Positions 44,426 through 55,221 of a DNA stretch of 64,000 nucleotides are shown piece after piece. Position 1 is the stretch's first letter. Every line of letters begins with the position of its first letter. The notes under the pieces are model-generated. The model did not search any database. It saw only the letters and a list, made by a program, of their open reading frames with translations, and was not told the DNA's origin. This DNA is from Spiroplasma ixodetis Y32 (GTDB lineage: Bacteria; Bacillota_I; Bacilli_A; Mycoplasmatales; VBWQ01): the NCBI RefSeq assembly GCF_030316605.1, contig NZ_CP127039.1, forward strand, positions 1,178,001-1,242,000. The letters are read 5' to 3'. The translations under genes and the position numbers were made by a program.

Positions 44426-45365
44426 CGGACTTCTCCCCACATGTACTTGTGGAGGAAACAATGAAATTGAATGAGTTCAACAATGCTTTTCAAACAGAAC
44501 AGGATTGTTTAAAATATATAGCAAGTTTGAAGAAAAACAAATGTATCATGTGTTCTTGAACAAGTTTGAATACTTCTAATTTAAGAAGAATAAGATGTTT
44601 GAAATGTCATCAAACATTTAGTATTCTTCATGGCACCATTTTTTACAAGTCACAAACACCTTTGAGATTTTGATTTTATCTCATCTTTAGATGAATAAAC
44701 ACCAAACATGGAATTACATCAACTGATGTTGCAAAAGAATTGGGTGTGACTTTGAAAACTGCTTGAAGAATGGGTCATGAAATCAGAAATCGTATTGCCA
44801 AACAAGAACATCAATTTATTGTTGAGGGCATAGTGCAAATGGATGAAATGTATCTTTCACATATGGGTTTTAAAAAACAAGGAAGATCTTTGATAAATAA
44901 AACATTAATTGTTGGGATTTATGAAAAAACAACCAATAATTTAATTGTGAAAGTAATCAAAAACGCAAAAAGTAAAAATCTTTTGCAGTTTGCAAGAAAC
45001 CATATTTCTTCAAAGTGTGATGTACATACTGATTCTTGAAAAGGATATCGTGATTTCAAATCACTTTTCCCTAATCACAAAACAGTTAACCATCAAGATG
45101 GTTATGTTTCAAAAATTGGCGTAAATACCAATCAAATTGAATCAGTATGAAAACATATACGAAGAACATTTAAAACACATATCAAAGTTGCAAAACATCA
45201 TGTTCATTTATATGCCAAAGAAGCTGCATATAAATTCAACAAGATACCTACTTTTGAAACTGTAATGCTATGTTTCATTTAAAAATGTGGGGAGAAGTCC
45301 GTAGATAGGCTTTTCTCAGCATTTATGTGATAAAATTAAAAATAGTACATAAAGGGAGAAAAGCC
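44426..45365 (+). mobile_element. Inner IS-B of the nest (ATAATTAA duplication)
   Basis: The element is 940 bp and flanked by ATAATTAA (44418-44425 and 45366-45373), which occurs once in undisturbed IS-C copies. The inner right end is at 45301 and the terminal module at 45308-45365. This is the newest insertion of the three. Confidence 0.95.
44461..45282 (+). CDS. IS1595-like transposase (intact)
   Basis: The product is 273 residues with TGA as Trp. Zinc ribbon C28-C31/C46-C49, helix-turn-helix, and the ISXO2-type core with QMDEMY, HTDSWKGY and NQIESVWKH are all present. GGAGG lies 5-9 bp before the ATG. No stop or frameshift is seen, and it belongs to the most recent insertion, so it is the best candidate for the active source. 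Confidence 0.9.
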
Positions 45366-46554
45366 ATAATTAATTCTTTAAATCAAGTACCATCGATGCC
45401 AACTTTTTCAAGATAAGTATTACTGGTAAAATTACGTTTTAATAAATCTTGGAAATTTGATTTTAAGGAATTAGATTTCGCTCTACGCTGTTTTTTGGGT
45501 TTGGTTAATAGTTTGATATTATTATCTTCTAATAACCTCATAATGCTGTTTTTACTGCATTTAAGATTGGTGTTGTTTTTCTTTAATTCTAATCTCACCT
45601 TTTCTAAACTAGTAATTTTAATTATTTTATCTTTGTTGCTAATAACAACAATTTTATTTAATTCTTTTAATAACTCATTATCAATTTTTGTTTGATATTT
45701 CTTTTTACCGTTTTTTATTCATTTATAATATGCAACTTTACTGATAGGTAACAAACTAATTATGTCATTAATTCCATAATTTTTATTTCTATATTTATCA
45801 ACTATTAAAAAACATTTACTTTTCAATAATTTACTATTTAAAATATTTTGATTGTTTTTTAATTCTTTATCACAGAATTGTTTTTGTCTTAAAAATTCAT
45901 TTTTTATTTTTTCTTTTAGTAGTGACTTTTTGAGTTTTTTATTTTCAAGTTTTAAATTTTTATCTTTGATATTCACTTTATCTATTTGATGATTTGTTTG
46001 AAAAGTATGAATAGTAATTAATTTATTATTTTTTTGATATTTTTTTACTCAATTATAAATTAATGATCTGGTTGATAATTGATATTTGGTTTTAATATCA
46101 ATGGTTTTTAATTTTTTAATCACTACATATTCATTTAAAACATCTAGTTTAATTTTTCTTGTATAAACTTTATATTTCATCTTTACTCCTTAACTATTAA
46201 TTATTTAAACTAATCATACTGTCTAGATTAAAAATTATAGGAGTAAACTTAACTAACTTATGCCAACACATATCAAAGTTGCAAAACATCATGTTCATTT
46301 ATATGCCAAAGAAGCTGCATATAAATTCAACAAGATACCTACTTTTGAAACTGTAATGCTATGTTTCATTTAAAAATGTGGGGAGAAGTCCGTAGATAGG
46401 CTTTTCTCAGAATTTATGTGATAAAATTTAAAAATAGTACATAAAGGGAGAAAAGCCATAAATATTTTGGGAGCGTGGCTAAGATGTCGGTAACTAGTAA
46501 TTTTCAAAAATAACTTCCTAATTTTTTTAACCCTTAAATAAAAAATAAATGACA

Positions 46555-46586
46555 AAAGACAAGAATAAAAATCTTGTCTTTTTTTG
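46555..46586 (+). terminator. Terminator inside the inverted-repeat element
   Basis: AAAGACAAGA and TCTTGTCTTT (10-bp arms, 7-nt loop) are followed by TTTTT. Before the IS nest arrived this would have been the first terminator downstream of ptsI-crr. Confidence 0.8.
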
Positions 46587-46599
46587 TAATTGTAAAATT

Positions 46600-46890
46600 T
46601 TAAAATTTTTAATAACCATCTTTAACACTATTATCAACACGTGTTAGAGAACTAAAACAGTGAATTACAACACAGTTGTTAAAAATAGTAGCTAGCATGT
46701 GGACTTGCATGAATAAATAATAAGTGGATGATGCCTAATAAAATATACTAACCATTTAATGGTAATTCTTGGGGTGGGAGCGAATTGGAAACTAGTATAT
46801 ATATAGCCCCCAGTTGGGGAACATACTATTTTATTCTTAATTTAACCAACCTTGCCACTTTCAAGTGTGCAAGTGTTGGTTTTATTTTTT
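46600..46890 (+). ncRNA. Candidate structured RNA (unidentified)
   Basis: A G/C-richer stretch than its surroundings (GGGGTGGGAGCG, CCCCCAGTTGGGG, GTGGACTTGCATG) ends in a long interrupted hairpin (46844-46881: AACCAAC, CTTGC, CACTT paired with AAGTG, GCAAG, GTTGGTT) followed by TTTATTTTTT. This looks like a transcript with its own terminator. I compared it mentally with SRP RNA, tmRNA, RNase P RNA and T-box leaders and saw no match. Confidence 0.35.
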
Positions 46891-47057
46891 ATTTAAGTGT
46901 TAAAAAAATTAGGAAGTTATTTTTGAAAATTACTAGTTACCGACATCTTAGCCACGCTCCCAATATAAACCTTAAATGGTTTTGTTTTAATAAAAACAAA
47001 ATTAATTTGATAAAATATTAGTAAGTATTTATATATTATTGGAGGATATCATTTATT

Positions 47058-48020
47058 ATGGATAATTTTTGGCAACATTATTGATGAGCAATACTTATTG
47101 TAGTTTTAGCTATGTTAATAATACTTTATATTTTATATAGAATTTATCAAATTTTCCATATTGATTATCACTGAGAACTGAATCGTCATTTTCCACAATG
47201 AAGTAACGAGGGAATCATTACTAGGGATAACTATTTTTTACATACTGAATTTAAATTTGTTGATAATAGTAAATATATTATTATTGGTATTCATGGTATG
47301 GGTGCCTCTTTAACAGACTTTAAAACAGCTGCTAATTTTTTTACTAAACATGGTATTTCATTTTTAAGTTTTGATCAACGAGGTTGAGGAGAAAATGAAA
47401 AATGAAAATATCATACTTTAGGAACAACTATTAATGATATTAAAGATATTATAACGGTTTTGAATGAACGTTATCCTAATAAAAAAATTTTATTAATGGG
47501 TGAATCATTAGGTTCAGCATTAACAGCATTAGCAATTAAAAGATTACCAAAAATGATTGATGGTGCAATTTTAACTAATTTTGTTACTAAGAAACAAATA
47601 TTTAAAATAAAACCTTCATTAGTTTGTCATGTAATTTGAGGATTTCTATTTTATAAACATCATCCATTACCTATTACTTTTGATATGGAAACAATTTCTA
47701 TTAACTCTAATTATATTAAAAAAGGGAAAATTAGAGCAATGACTAATATGAAATTTACATTATTATTCTCCTTACAAGCACAAAAATTAAGTAAACAAGT
47801 ACCGAAAAATATTAATAGTGCTAAATGTCCGGTTTTGATTGTTCAATCTGCAAAAGATATATTTGCCGATTTTGATAAAATTGAGAAAAATAATAAACGT
47901 TGAAGACAGGGGATAACTTATAGTTTTTATGAAGAAGGTAATCATGCAATTTTAAATGAACCCAATATTAATATTATTTTAGAAGATGTTTTAACTTGAA
48001 TAGAAAAAGAACATATATAA
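47058..48020 (+). CDS. Membrane-anchored alpha/beta hydrolase
   Basis: The product is 320 residues. An N-terminal membrane helix (WAILIVVLAMLIILYILY) anchors an alpha/beta hydrolase domain. The nucleophile elbow is MGESLGS (Ser near residue 157), the oxyanion region is GIHGMG, the acid is likely in QSAKDIFADF, and the His is in EEGNHAIL. The fold resembles lysophospholipases or monoacylglycerol lipases that recycle host lipids in mollicutes; the substrate is not known. GGAGGA precedes the ATG. Confidence 0.85.
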
Positions 48021-48141
48021 TGATTATTTATGATATTAGATCAAAAAAATAATTAGAAAATTTAAAAATAGTAAATAATAGTTGATTGAGTAATTTTTAC
48101 TTTATAGTTATAATAGTATTTATAAATTAATAATTGTTCCT

Positions 48142-48173
48142 ACCTAGTATAGTAATTTAACTATACTAGGTTT
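48142..48173 (+). terminator. Terminator after the hydrolase gene
   Basis: A 12-bp stem (ACCTAGTATAGT with ACTATACTAGGT) is followed by TTTTATT, about 120 bp past the hydrolase stop. Confidence 0.75.
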
Positions 48174-48213
48174 TATTAAATTAAAATTATATGTGAAAAG
48201 GAAGATAAAAATT

Positions 48214-48755
48214 ATGAATATTATTGCAGATCAAAAAGAATTAATGAATGAAATTGAATGGTTATTAGAAGAAATTGAAAATAAAATTGAAGTAGAAAGA
48301 AGAATTGATAAAACTAAAAAAGAAATATTAGGTGATATTTCAGATTCTGTAGGTACTCCTGCCTATATGCAAACAGCTCTGGACTAGTACAATATATTAA
48401 ACAACAATTAAACAAGGATAAGTCAAAAACAAATCCTAATATTAAACAATTAATGTCAATTATGTCAGAACTTAATGAAGTAAAAGAAAAAATAGATGTC
48501 ACAGGTCAAGAGTATAATTGACGTAATGCTAGAAAATATCAAACATCTAATAATCCTGAATTTTTAAAAAGAATTGAAAAGCTTAAAGTTGAGTGTTTAG
48601 AAATTCGCGAAGAATATTTAATTAATAATTCTAATCAAATGGCAGAAAACCAATCATCAGCATCTAATCAAAGTACTGTAAGAGACAACATTCATTGTAA
48701 AAATAATGACTTAATTAAGGCATTATTTTTTATAGCATTAAGTTTATCTTCATAG
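48214..48755 (+). pseudogene. Frameshifted coiled-coil gene, unknown
   Basis: ATG 48214 (behind AAAAGGAAG) opens 58 codons to a TAG near 48386. Reading continues in another frame from about 48375 (SGLVQYIKQQLNKDK...) to TAG at 48753-48755, giving about 180 residues if joined. The sequence is highly charged and helical (EIEWLLEEIENKIEVERR), a probable coiled coil, with a hydrophobic C-terminus (ALFFIALSLSS). Its Trp at codon 14 is TGG. No family recognised. Confidence 0.6.
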
Positions 48756-48856
48756 GAATTATTATTTTTCATATTATTATATTCCTTACTAAATTTGAAA
48801 ATATTAATTTTATTTTTTAATTTAAATATGGGAATATTAATGGTTCATTAAAAATT

Positions 48857-50692
48857 TTACCCCATAATTCCAGCTTCATATAAATGTTTAAAGTGACCTT
48901 CTTTAACTTTTAATTCATTAAAAGTACCAACTTGAACTAAACCTTTTTCTTTTTCTAAAACTAAAATCTTATCAACAGTTTTAATTGTTGATAAACGATG
49001 GGCAATAATAATACTAGTACGACCAATCATTAATTTATTAAATTGTGCTTGTATTTCCTTTTCGACAATATTATCTAAAGCACTAGTAGCTTCATCTAAA
49101 ATTAATAGTTCTGGATTTTTTAAAAAAATACGTGCAATAGCTACTCTTTGTTTTTGACCACCAGATAAGTTAATCCCACGTTCACCTAAAATTGTATTAT
49201 AACCATTAGGTAATTGTTCAATGTAATCATGTAAGTTAGCTTTACTTGCAGCAATTTTGATTTCTTCTAAAGTTGCTCCTTGCTTAGTATAACTAATGTT
49301 TTCGGCAAATGTGCCAAATAAAATTTGTGGATCTTGTTCAATATAGCCAATATGATGTAAGTATTGTGCTAAGTCAATATCACGTAAATCAGTATTATTA
49401 TTAATTAAAATTCTTCCTTCAGCAGGGTCATAGTAACGTAGTAATAACTTAGAAATAGTAGTTTTTCCAACACCAGTTGCACCAACAATAGCATAACTTT
49501 TACCTTTTTCAAAAGTGAAAGAGAAGTTATTTAAAATTCAGTCTTCTTTTGCATCATAGCGGAAATTAACATTTTCAAAAATAATATCACTAGTAATTTG
49601 TTTTACTGGTAAGGCTTCTTCTTTATTAACTATTTTTGGTTTAATATTAAGAATTTCATTAACTCTTAAAATTGAAGTTGATGTTTTAGCTCAATTACCT
49701 AAGAATTGAATACTTTGAATAACTGGGAAAATTAAAGTGTTGACTGCTAATAAAAAAGCAATTAGTGTTGGAATACTAATGATGTGTTTACTTACAAAAA
49801 TGAAACCAGCAACTAAACCAACAATGTTAATTCCTGTTAGTAATGTAATTAGTAATGCTCTAGTAAAACTTTCAAAAGTAATAGTTTTTTTTGCTGCTTG
49901 GTAATATTTAAGATGTTCATTAGAAAATCTTTTATTTTCACTTTTTTCTGTAGCATTACTTTTAATTAAAGTAATAGTATTTAGTCGATCAGTAATATCA
50001 GCGTTAACTTCAGTGTAAACTTTTCTTCATTTATAGTTTAAATAACGAATAATTTGAACATTTAATACTGATATTATTAAAATTGATAAAACAATACCTA
50101 AAACAATTAATGATAATTGTCAATTTAAAGAAAAAATAACGTAAATTGAACCAAAAAAGGTCACAATTGAACTAAGCATAGTTAAAGGAATAGATTGCAT
50201 ATTTTCACCAATAACACTAGTATCACTAATTAGTTTTGTTAAAGTATCACCAATTTTGCGGTCTTCATAATATGACATATCTAAATCTAGTAAATGTTTT
50301 AAAACTTTATTTCGATATTCAATTTCAACTTTAACACCAATGATGCTTCCTGTTAAATTACGAAAGTACATAAATAATCCTGATGCAATTTGTAAACTAA
50401 TTAAAATATAAGCTAAAGTAGTAATTTTTTCTCATTGAAAACCATCGGGGGTAGCTAAAAAATTATTAGTAATTTTAGGAATAATCACTGAAATTATTGA
50501 AGAAGCAATAGTGGTTAGTATTGCAATTAGATAAAGTAGTGGATATGTTTTAAAGTATTTAATAACTGCGCTTAAGAAACCACTTTTTTTTATTTTTAAT
50601 TCATTATAATCAGTCACGCTTTTTTTTATTTTTACTGTTGTTTTTTCTTTTGTCGGCGAAGCAGTAATTTTTGTTTTATTTTTTTTGGACAT
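48857..50692 (-). CDS. ABC exporter half-transporter (MdlB/LmrA-like)
   Basis: The product is 611 residues. A six-helix membrane domain (about residues 50-340) precedes an ATPase domain with Walker A GATGVGKTT, Q-loop YIEQDPQ, signature LSGGQKQR, Walker B LLILDEATSALD and switch AHRLSTI. Such proteins dimerise to export lipids, drugs or peptides. The Lys-rich N-terminus of about 40 residues (MSKKNKTKITASPTKEK) is a common mollicute extension. No partner half-transporter is adjacent, so it may be a homodimer. Confidence 0.92.
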
Positions 50693-50730
50693 AATATTTG
50701 ATCTCCTTATTAATAATTTATTTTTATTTG

Positions 50731-51285
50731 TTATAATGGTAAACCCAATTCTTTTAATGGAATATAATTAAAAAAATAACGACAATTACTATCTATTATA
50801 TAATTCAAAGTATCTTTATATTCTGGTTTTTTAAATCAATCACTTAATAAATATCAGTATTCAATTTTGCAATTTAATATTGATAAAAGTTTTTGTCATT
50901 GTTTTCTTTTAAAATCACAAGTTTGTAGTTTTTCATCAACACTTCCAGCAACATTTTGTGTTTTAATTTCAATAATGAAAAAAGTATTATTCTTATATAC
51001 AAAAATACTGTCATCTGGTAGTAATTTTTTTGATAAAAAGTAATTTCAGTTTAAATTGTGGTGTTTTTCTAAATAAACATAGATTGCATGTTTTTTGAAA
51101 ATATTAGCAACATGTTCTCCCATATAAAACAATTCAAATGCATCATTTCGTTTTAAATTGTGAATTCCAATCATATTTTTAATTTCATAATTTTCCTGTT
51201 TTTTAAAAAATCAATATAACTCTTTTTCTCCTTCAAAAGCGAGACCAGTTTTTGTATTTGCACCACCGATTCCATTTTTAACCAT
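50731..51285 (-). CDS. Type II restriction endonuclease
   Basis: The product is 184 residues. A PD-(D/E)XK core is visible: LPDDSIFVYKNNTFFIIEIKTQ (Asp, then E-x-K near residues 93-112), followed by VAGSVDEKLQTCDFKRKQW, a stretch I associate with small type II endonucleases. The start overlaps the methyltransferase stop by 8 bp (ATGGTTAA), a coupled arrangement typical of restriction-modification operons. TGA codons for Trp show adaptation to mollicutes. Recognition site unknown. Confidence 0.78.
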
Positions 51286-52123
51286 TATTATCATCCAATC
51301 TTTTTGTTGCTAGATTAAAATATTCAATATTATTTTCAATTCCTATGAAATTTCTATTGTGTATTTTACATGCAAGACCAGTTGTGCCACTACCCATAAA
51401 CGGATCTAAGACAATATCATTTTCATTAGTACAAGCAATTATAATTCTTTTTAAAAGATCTAATGGTTTTTGTGAAGGATGTTTACCATAATTTTTTTCA
51501 AATGGTTTAGGGGTAGTTATTGCTCAAACACTTCGCATTTGCTTATCTTCATTCTTAAAATTATCTTCTTCTCATTTAGAATATTTCATATCTTTGTAAT
51601 TAAAAACATGTTTAGAATTGCTATCTTTTTTTGCTCATATTAATGTTTCATGACTAGCAGTAAAATTTCTACAACCAATATTAGGTGTACAATTAGGTTT
51701 GTATCAAGCTATATCATTAAGAATGTGAAAATTTAATTCTTGTAAAATAAAACCGCAAATATAAATAGAATGATAAGTTCCAGTAATTATTAAAGTTCCA
51801 TTTGGTTTTAAAATTCTTTTGCATTCTTTAATTCATTTTTGATGAAATTTATAATTTTCAAGAAAACCTTTACTTTTATCTCATTCACCTTTATTAACAG
51901 ATGTTCTTTTGCCAGCGTTAACACTATAACCATTATTTGATAAAAAATAAGGTGGATCGATAAAAATAAAATCAACTAATTCATTTTTCATTTTTTTCAT
52001 TTCAACAAAACTATCTCCAAAAATAAGATTTATTTTTTTAACTTGATTTGAATTTGAATTATCTATTTTAAGTTTAACTGTTTTTCCATTTTTGGTTTCT
52101 AATTCTTTACTCACTAAACGCAT
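51278..52123 (-). CDS. Type II DNA methyltransferase (N4/N6, beta class)
   Basis: The product is 281 residues. Catalytic motif IV is FIDPPYF (near residue 59) and motif I is VLDPFMGSGTTG (near residue 250), with HPSQKPLDLL before it. This order (IV, target domain, I) is the beta class of amino-methyltransferases. It protects host DNA from the partner endonuclease that follows on the same transcript. An IS-B lies about 100 bp upstream of its start and may displace the promoter. Confidence 0.88.
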
Positions 52124-52225
52124 TATTAGTACTCCTTAGTTACAATTATTTGTTTATATTATTACAATACTATTTAGTTTATTAAACTTCCCTTTTCTTT
52201 ATAATATTATATATTAAATAATTAA

Positions 52226-53166
52226 GGCTTTTCTCCCTTTATGTACTATTTTTAAATTTTATCACATAAATGCTGAGAAAAGCCTATCTACGGACTTCTC
52301 CCCACATTTTTAAATGAAACATAGCATTACAGTTTCAAAAGTAGGTATCTTGTTGAATTTATATGCAGCTTCTTTGGCATATAAATGAACATGATGTTTT
52401 GCAACTTTGATATGTGTTTTAAATGTTCTTCGTATATGTTTTCATACTGATTCAATTTGATTGGTATTTACGCCAATTTTTGAAACATAACCATCTTGAT
52501 GGTTAACTGTTTTGTGATTAGGGAAAAGTGATTTGAAATCACGATATCCTTTTCAAGAATCAGTATGTACATCACACTTTGAAGAAATATGGTTTCTTGC
52601 AAACTGCAAAAGATTTTTACTTTTTGCGGTTTTGATTACTTTCACAATTAAATTATTGGTTGTTTTTTCATAAATCCCAACAATTAATGTTTTATTTATC
52701 AAAGATCTTCCTTGTTTTTTAAAACCCATATGTGAAAGATACATTTCATCCATTTGCACTATGCACTCAACAATAAATTGATGTTATTGTTTGGCAATAC
52801 GATTTCTGATTTCATGACCCATTCTTCAAGCAGTTTTCAAAGTCACACCCAATTCTTTTGCAACATCAGTTGATGTAATTCCATGTTTGGTGTTTATTCA
52901 TCTAAAGATGAGATAAAATCAAAATCTCAAAGGTGTTTGTGACTTGTAAAAAATGGTGCCATGAAGAATACTAAATGTTTGATGACATTTCAAACATCTT
53001 ATTCTTCTTAAATTAGAAGTATTCAAACTTGTTCAAGAACACATGATACATTTGTTTTTCTTCAAACTTGCTATATATTTTAAACAATCCTGTTCTGTTT
53101 GAAAAGCATTGTTGAACTCATTCAATTTCATTGTTTCCTCCACAAGTACATATGGGGAGAAGTCCG
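52226..53166 (-). mobile_element. IS-B complete copy with ATAATTAA duplication
   Basis: ATAATTAA flanks both sides (52218-52225 and 53167-53174). The terminal module and inner right end are present. Confidence 0.93.
52310..53131 (-). pseudogene. IS1595-like transposase with nonsense mutation
   Basis: The length and frame are intact (822 bp), but the Glu codon of KQEHQF is TAA near 52791, before the catalytic core. A nearby Gly-Glu-to-Cys-type change is also present. It is inactive unless suppressed. Confidence 0.87.
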
Positions 53167-53205
53167 ATAATTAATAAATAAGTATTTTACTGTAGATACT
53201 ATTTG

Positions 53206-54303
53206 TTAATTTTTATTACTTCATGCTTCATATATTGTTAAAAACTTATTATTTAATGGTTTTTTTTGTTCTAGTAAATGTTTTTTTAAAATTTCTAGAT
53301 AGTATTTAAAAGCAACAGTTAAATCTTGAAAGGCAAGTTTTCTTAATTCTTCAACATAATAATGGTTACGTTCAATTGATATTTTATCTGCTAATAATAC
53401 TATTAATTCTAAAGGTTTCATTTCAGTTGCACCAGTAGTATGTTTAGCAATTGCATGAAGAACTAAATCATCATGGTACTGATAATGATTTTTTAAATAC
53501 AATGCCGCTACATAACCATGTCAAACTGGAAATGGTTCTTGTAAAATTTCTTTATTATATTTTGTTAAATATTTAGTCATTTTATTTTTACTTCATTGTT
53601 TGCAAAGGTCATGATAAGTTCCAGCAATTAGGGCTTTATTAGCATCTTCATTATAATGGATTGCTAATTTAGCAGCCATTTTACCAACATTAATACAATG
53701 TTCAGTTCTATTGTTATCCAAATTTGCTTTTAAACGCTCATAACTATATATTAAATTATTGTTAATATAATCATTAATTTTAATATCAATTTGATTAATA
53801 ATTTCACCATTTCTAATTTTGGCAGAGCTAATATCACTACTTGGTCGAACTACTAAATTTTGACACTTGTATTTTAACATTAGTTCTAATGTTTTACGAT
53901 AATGAGGGCGATTAACAACAATAATTTTAACTAAATTAATTAACTGTTCAATTCCTTGTCATTTATTTAAGGTATATAAATTATCAGAACCGATAATAAA
54001 AAAGAATTTGTGATTTGAATAGTTTTCAATAAAGTAGTTAATAGTATTAATAGTATAACTAGGTTGTTTACTTTTTAGTTCATAATCATTTAATTTTATT
54101 CAAGAATAGTTTTTAATAACTAAATTAATCATATCTATTCTTTGTTGATCGCTGGCACTGACACTATCTTTTAACGGATTTTGTTTTGTTGGTAAAATTC
54201 AAACTTCATCAAGTGAAAGTTTATGATAGGCTGTATTTGTAATGTTCAAATGTTGATTATGAAATGGATCAAAAGTTCCACCAAAAATGCCAATTCTTTT
54301 CAT
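53206..54303 (-). CDS. nadD: Fusion of nicotinate-nucleotide adenylyltransferase and YqeK HD hydrolase
   Basis: The product is 365 residues. Residues 1-185 are NadD, which makes NaAD from Na[28 protein letters not shown] and SSAKIR. Residues about 195-365 are an HD-domain hydrolase of the YqeK type: [17 protein letters not shown], and HTTGATEM. In Bacillus nadD and yqeK are separate neighbours; fusion is known in some mollicutes. YqeK members hydrolyse diadenosine tetraphosphate. The start overlaps the nfo stop by 1 bp, suggesting coupling. Confidence 0.9.
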
Positions 54304-55202
54304 TATTTACTAGTTCCTAATGATTCTAAAATTTCTTTATTATATTTTTTTGTTCTTATCATTTTAATTTCATGTAAATAAGGTGGATGACCGTTAATTC
54401 ATGGTGTTTCTAAAATTTTTATTTTAGTAAGCAACAATGGATGATAAATAATATTAATTAAAGTTTGAAAACCAAGGTAACCCATTCCTAAGTTAGCATG
54501 ACGATCTTTATGAGCATTGATTGGGTTTTTAGAATCATTAACATGAATAACTAATAATTTATCTAATCCAATAAGTTGATCAAATTGTTGTATTACTTGT
54601 TCTAAATTATTATTAAGATCATAACCAGCATCAGATAAGTGACAAGTATCTCAACAAACACCAATTAGTTCGGGTCTTTTTACATTATTAATAATATATT
54701 GAAGTTGTTCAAAAGTAGTTCCTACTTCACTACCTTTTCCTGACATTGTTTCTAAAGCAATTTTTACAGTTTGTTCTTCTAAACATGCTGCATTTAGTCC
54801 TTTAACAATTTGATCTAAAGCAATTTGTGGTAAAGCACCAACAGCGCTACCTGGATGTAAAACCAAAGTTTTAATGCCAATATCTTGACAGCGAATTATT
54901 TCTTGTCGCAAGAAATCTACTGCTAATTGGTAAGTACTTTTGTTAATACTATTAGCCAGATTAATAATGTAAGGAGCATGAACAATAAGATTATTAATAT
55001 CAATATTTTTTTCAATTAGTTTTTCTGTAAATTCTTTAATAAATAAAGCTTTGGTTGGTTTACGAATTGTATTTTGTGGAGCACCTGTATAAAACATAAA
55101 CGTATTGGCATTATAACTTAGAGCCTCTTCAAGAGCACCTAATAAATATTTTGGTGCTTTCATTGAAACATGAGATCCAATAATTAATTTGTCATTTTCC
55201 AT
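54303..55202 (-). CDS. nfo: Endonuclease IV
   Basis: The product is 299 residues. This AP endonuclease cleaves abasic sites in DNA repair. Metal-binding motifs are complete: [58 protein letters not shown] and LETP. ATG 55202 (behind AGAGGAAG) is chosen over an in-frame ATG 27-30 bp upstream that overlaps the helicase stop. It is 19 bp after the helicase gene. The order helicase-nfo matches yqfR(cshB)-yqfS in Bacillus. Confidence 0.96.
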
Positions 55203-55221
55203 CTTGCTTCCTCTTTCATTA

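Larger units (their letters stand above)
43935..46264 (-). mobile_element. IS-C, middle level of the nest (AAC duplication)
   Basis: The ends GGCATTGGTTAG and the complement of GGCATAAGTTAG are bordered by AAC copies (43932-43934 and 46265-46267). The transposase, otherwise like the intact 429-residue frame, is split by the inner IS-B. ATG is at about 46180 on the minus strand. Confidence 0.92.
43185..46457 (+). mobile_element. Outer IS-B of a three-level nest (ATAAATAT duplication)
   Basis: Exact ATAAATAT copies lie at 43177-43184 and 46458-46465. The element is interrupted at 43934/46265 by IS-C, which is itself interrupted by another IS-B. Its transposase (ATG 43219) is broken by IS-C. 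It also has a one-base deletion near 43635 (AAAAAAAAGG in place of AAAAAACAAGG). Confidence 0.93.
46467..46963. repeat. 497-bp element with 83-bp inverted repeats
   Basis: Arms 46467-46549 and 46881-46963 are inverted repeats with one mismatch (begin TTGGGAGCGTGGCTAAGA). They flank 331 bp with no protein frame. The interior has two terminator hairpins and a G-rich hairpin (CCCC AGTT GGGG near 46807-46819), and the GGGAGCG of the arm starts recurs at about 46776. No clear target duplication borders it. It may be a MITE-like element or an RNA locus. It sits directly next to the outer IS-B duplication. Confidence 0.85.

Noticed and set aside
46467..46963. tRNA, SRP RNA, tmRNA, RNase P RNA or T-box in the inverted-repeat element
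   Set aside because: No cloverleaf, no SRP Alu-like GGAAG core, no tmRNA ends, no RNase P core and no T-box sequence could be found. It is kept only as an unidentified RNA candidate.
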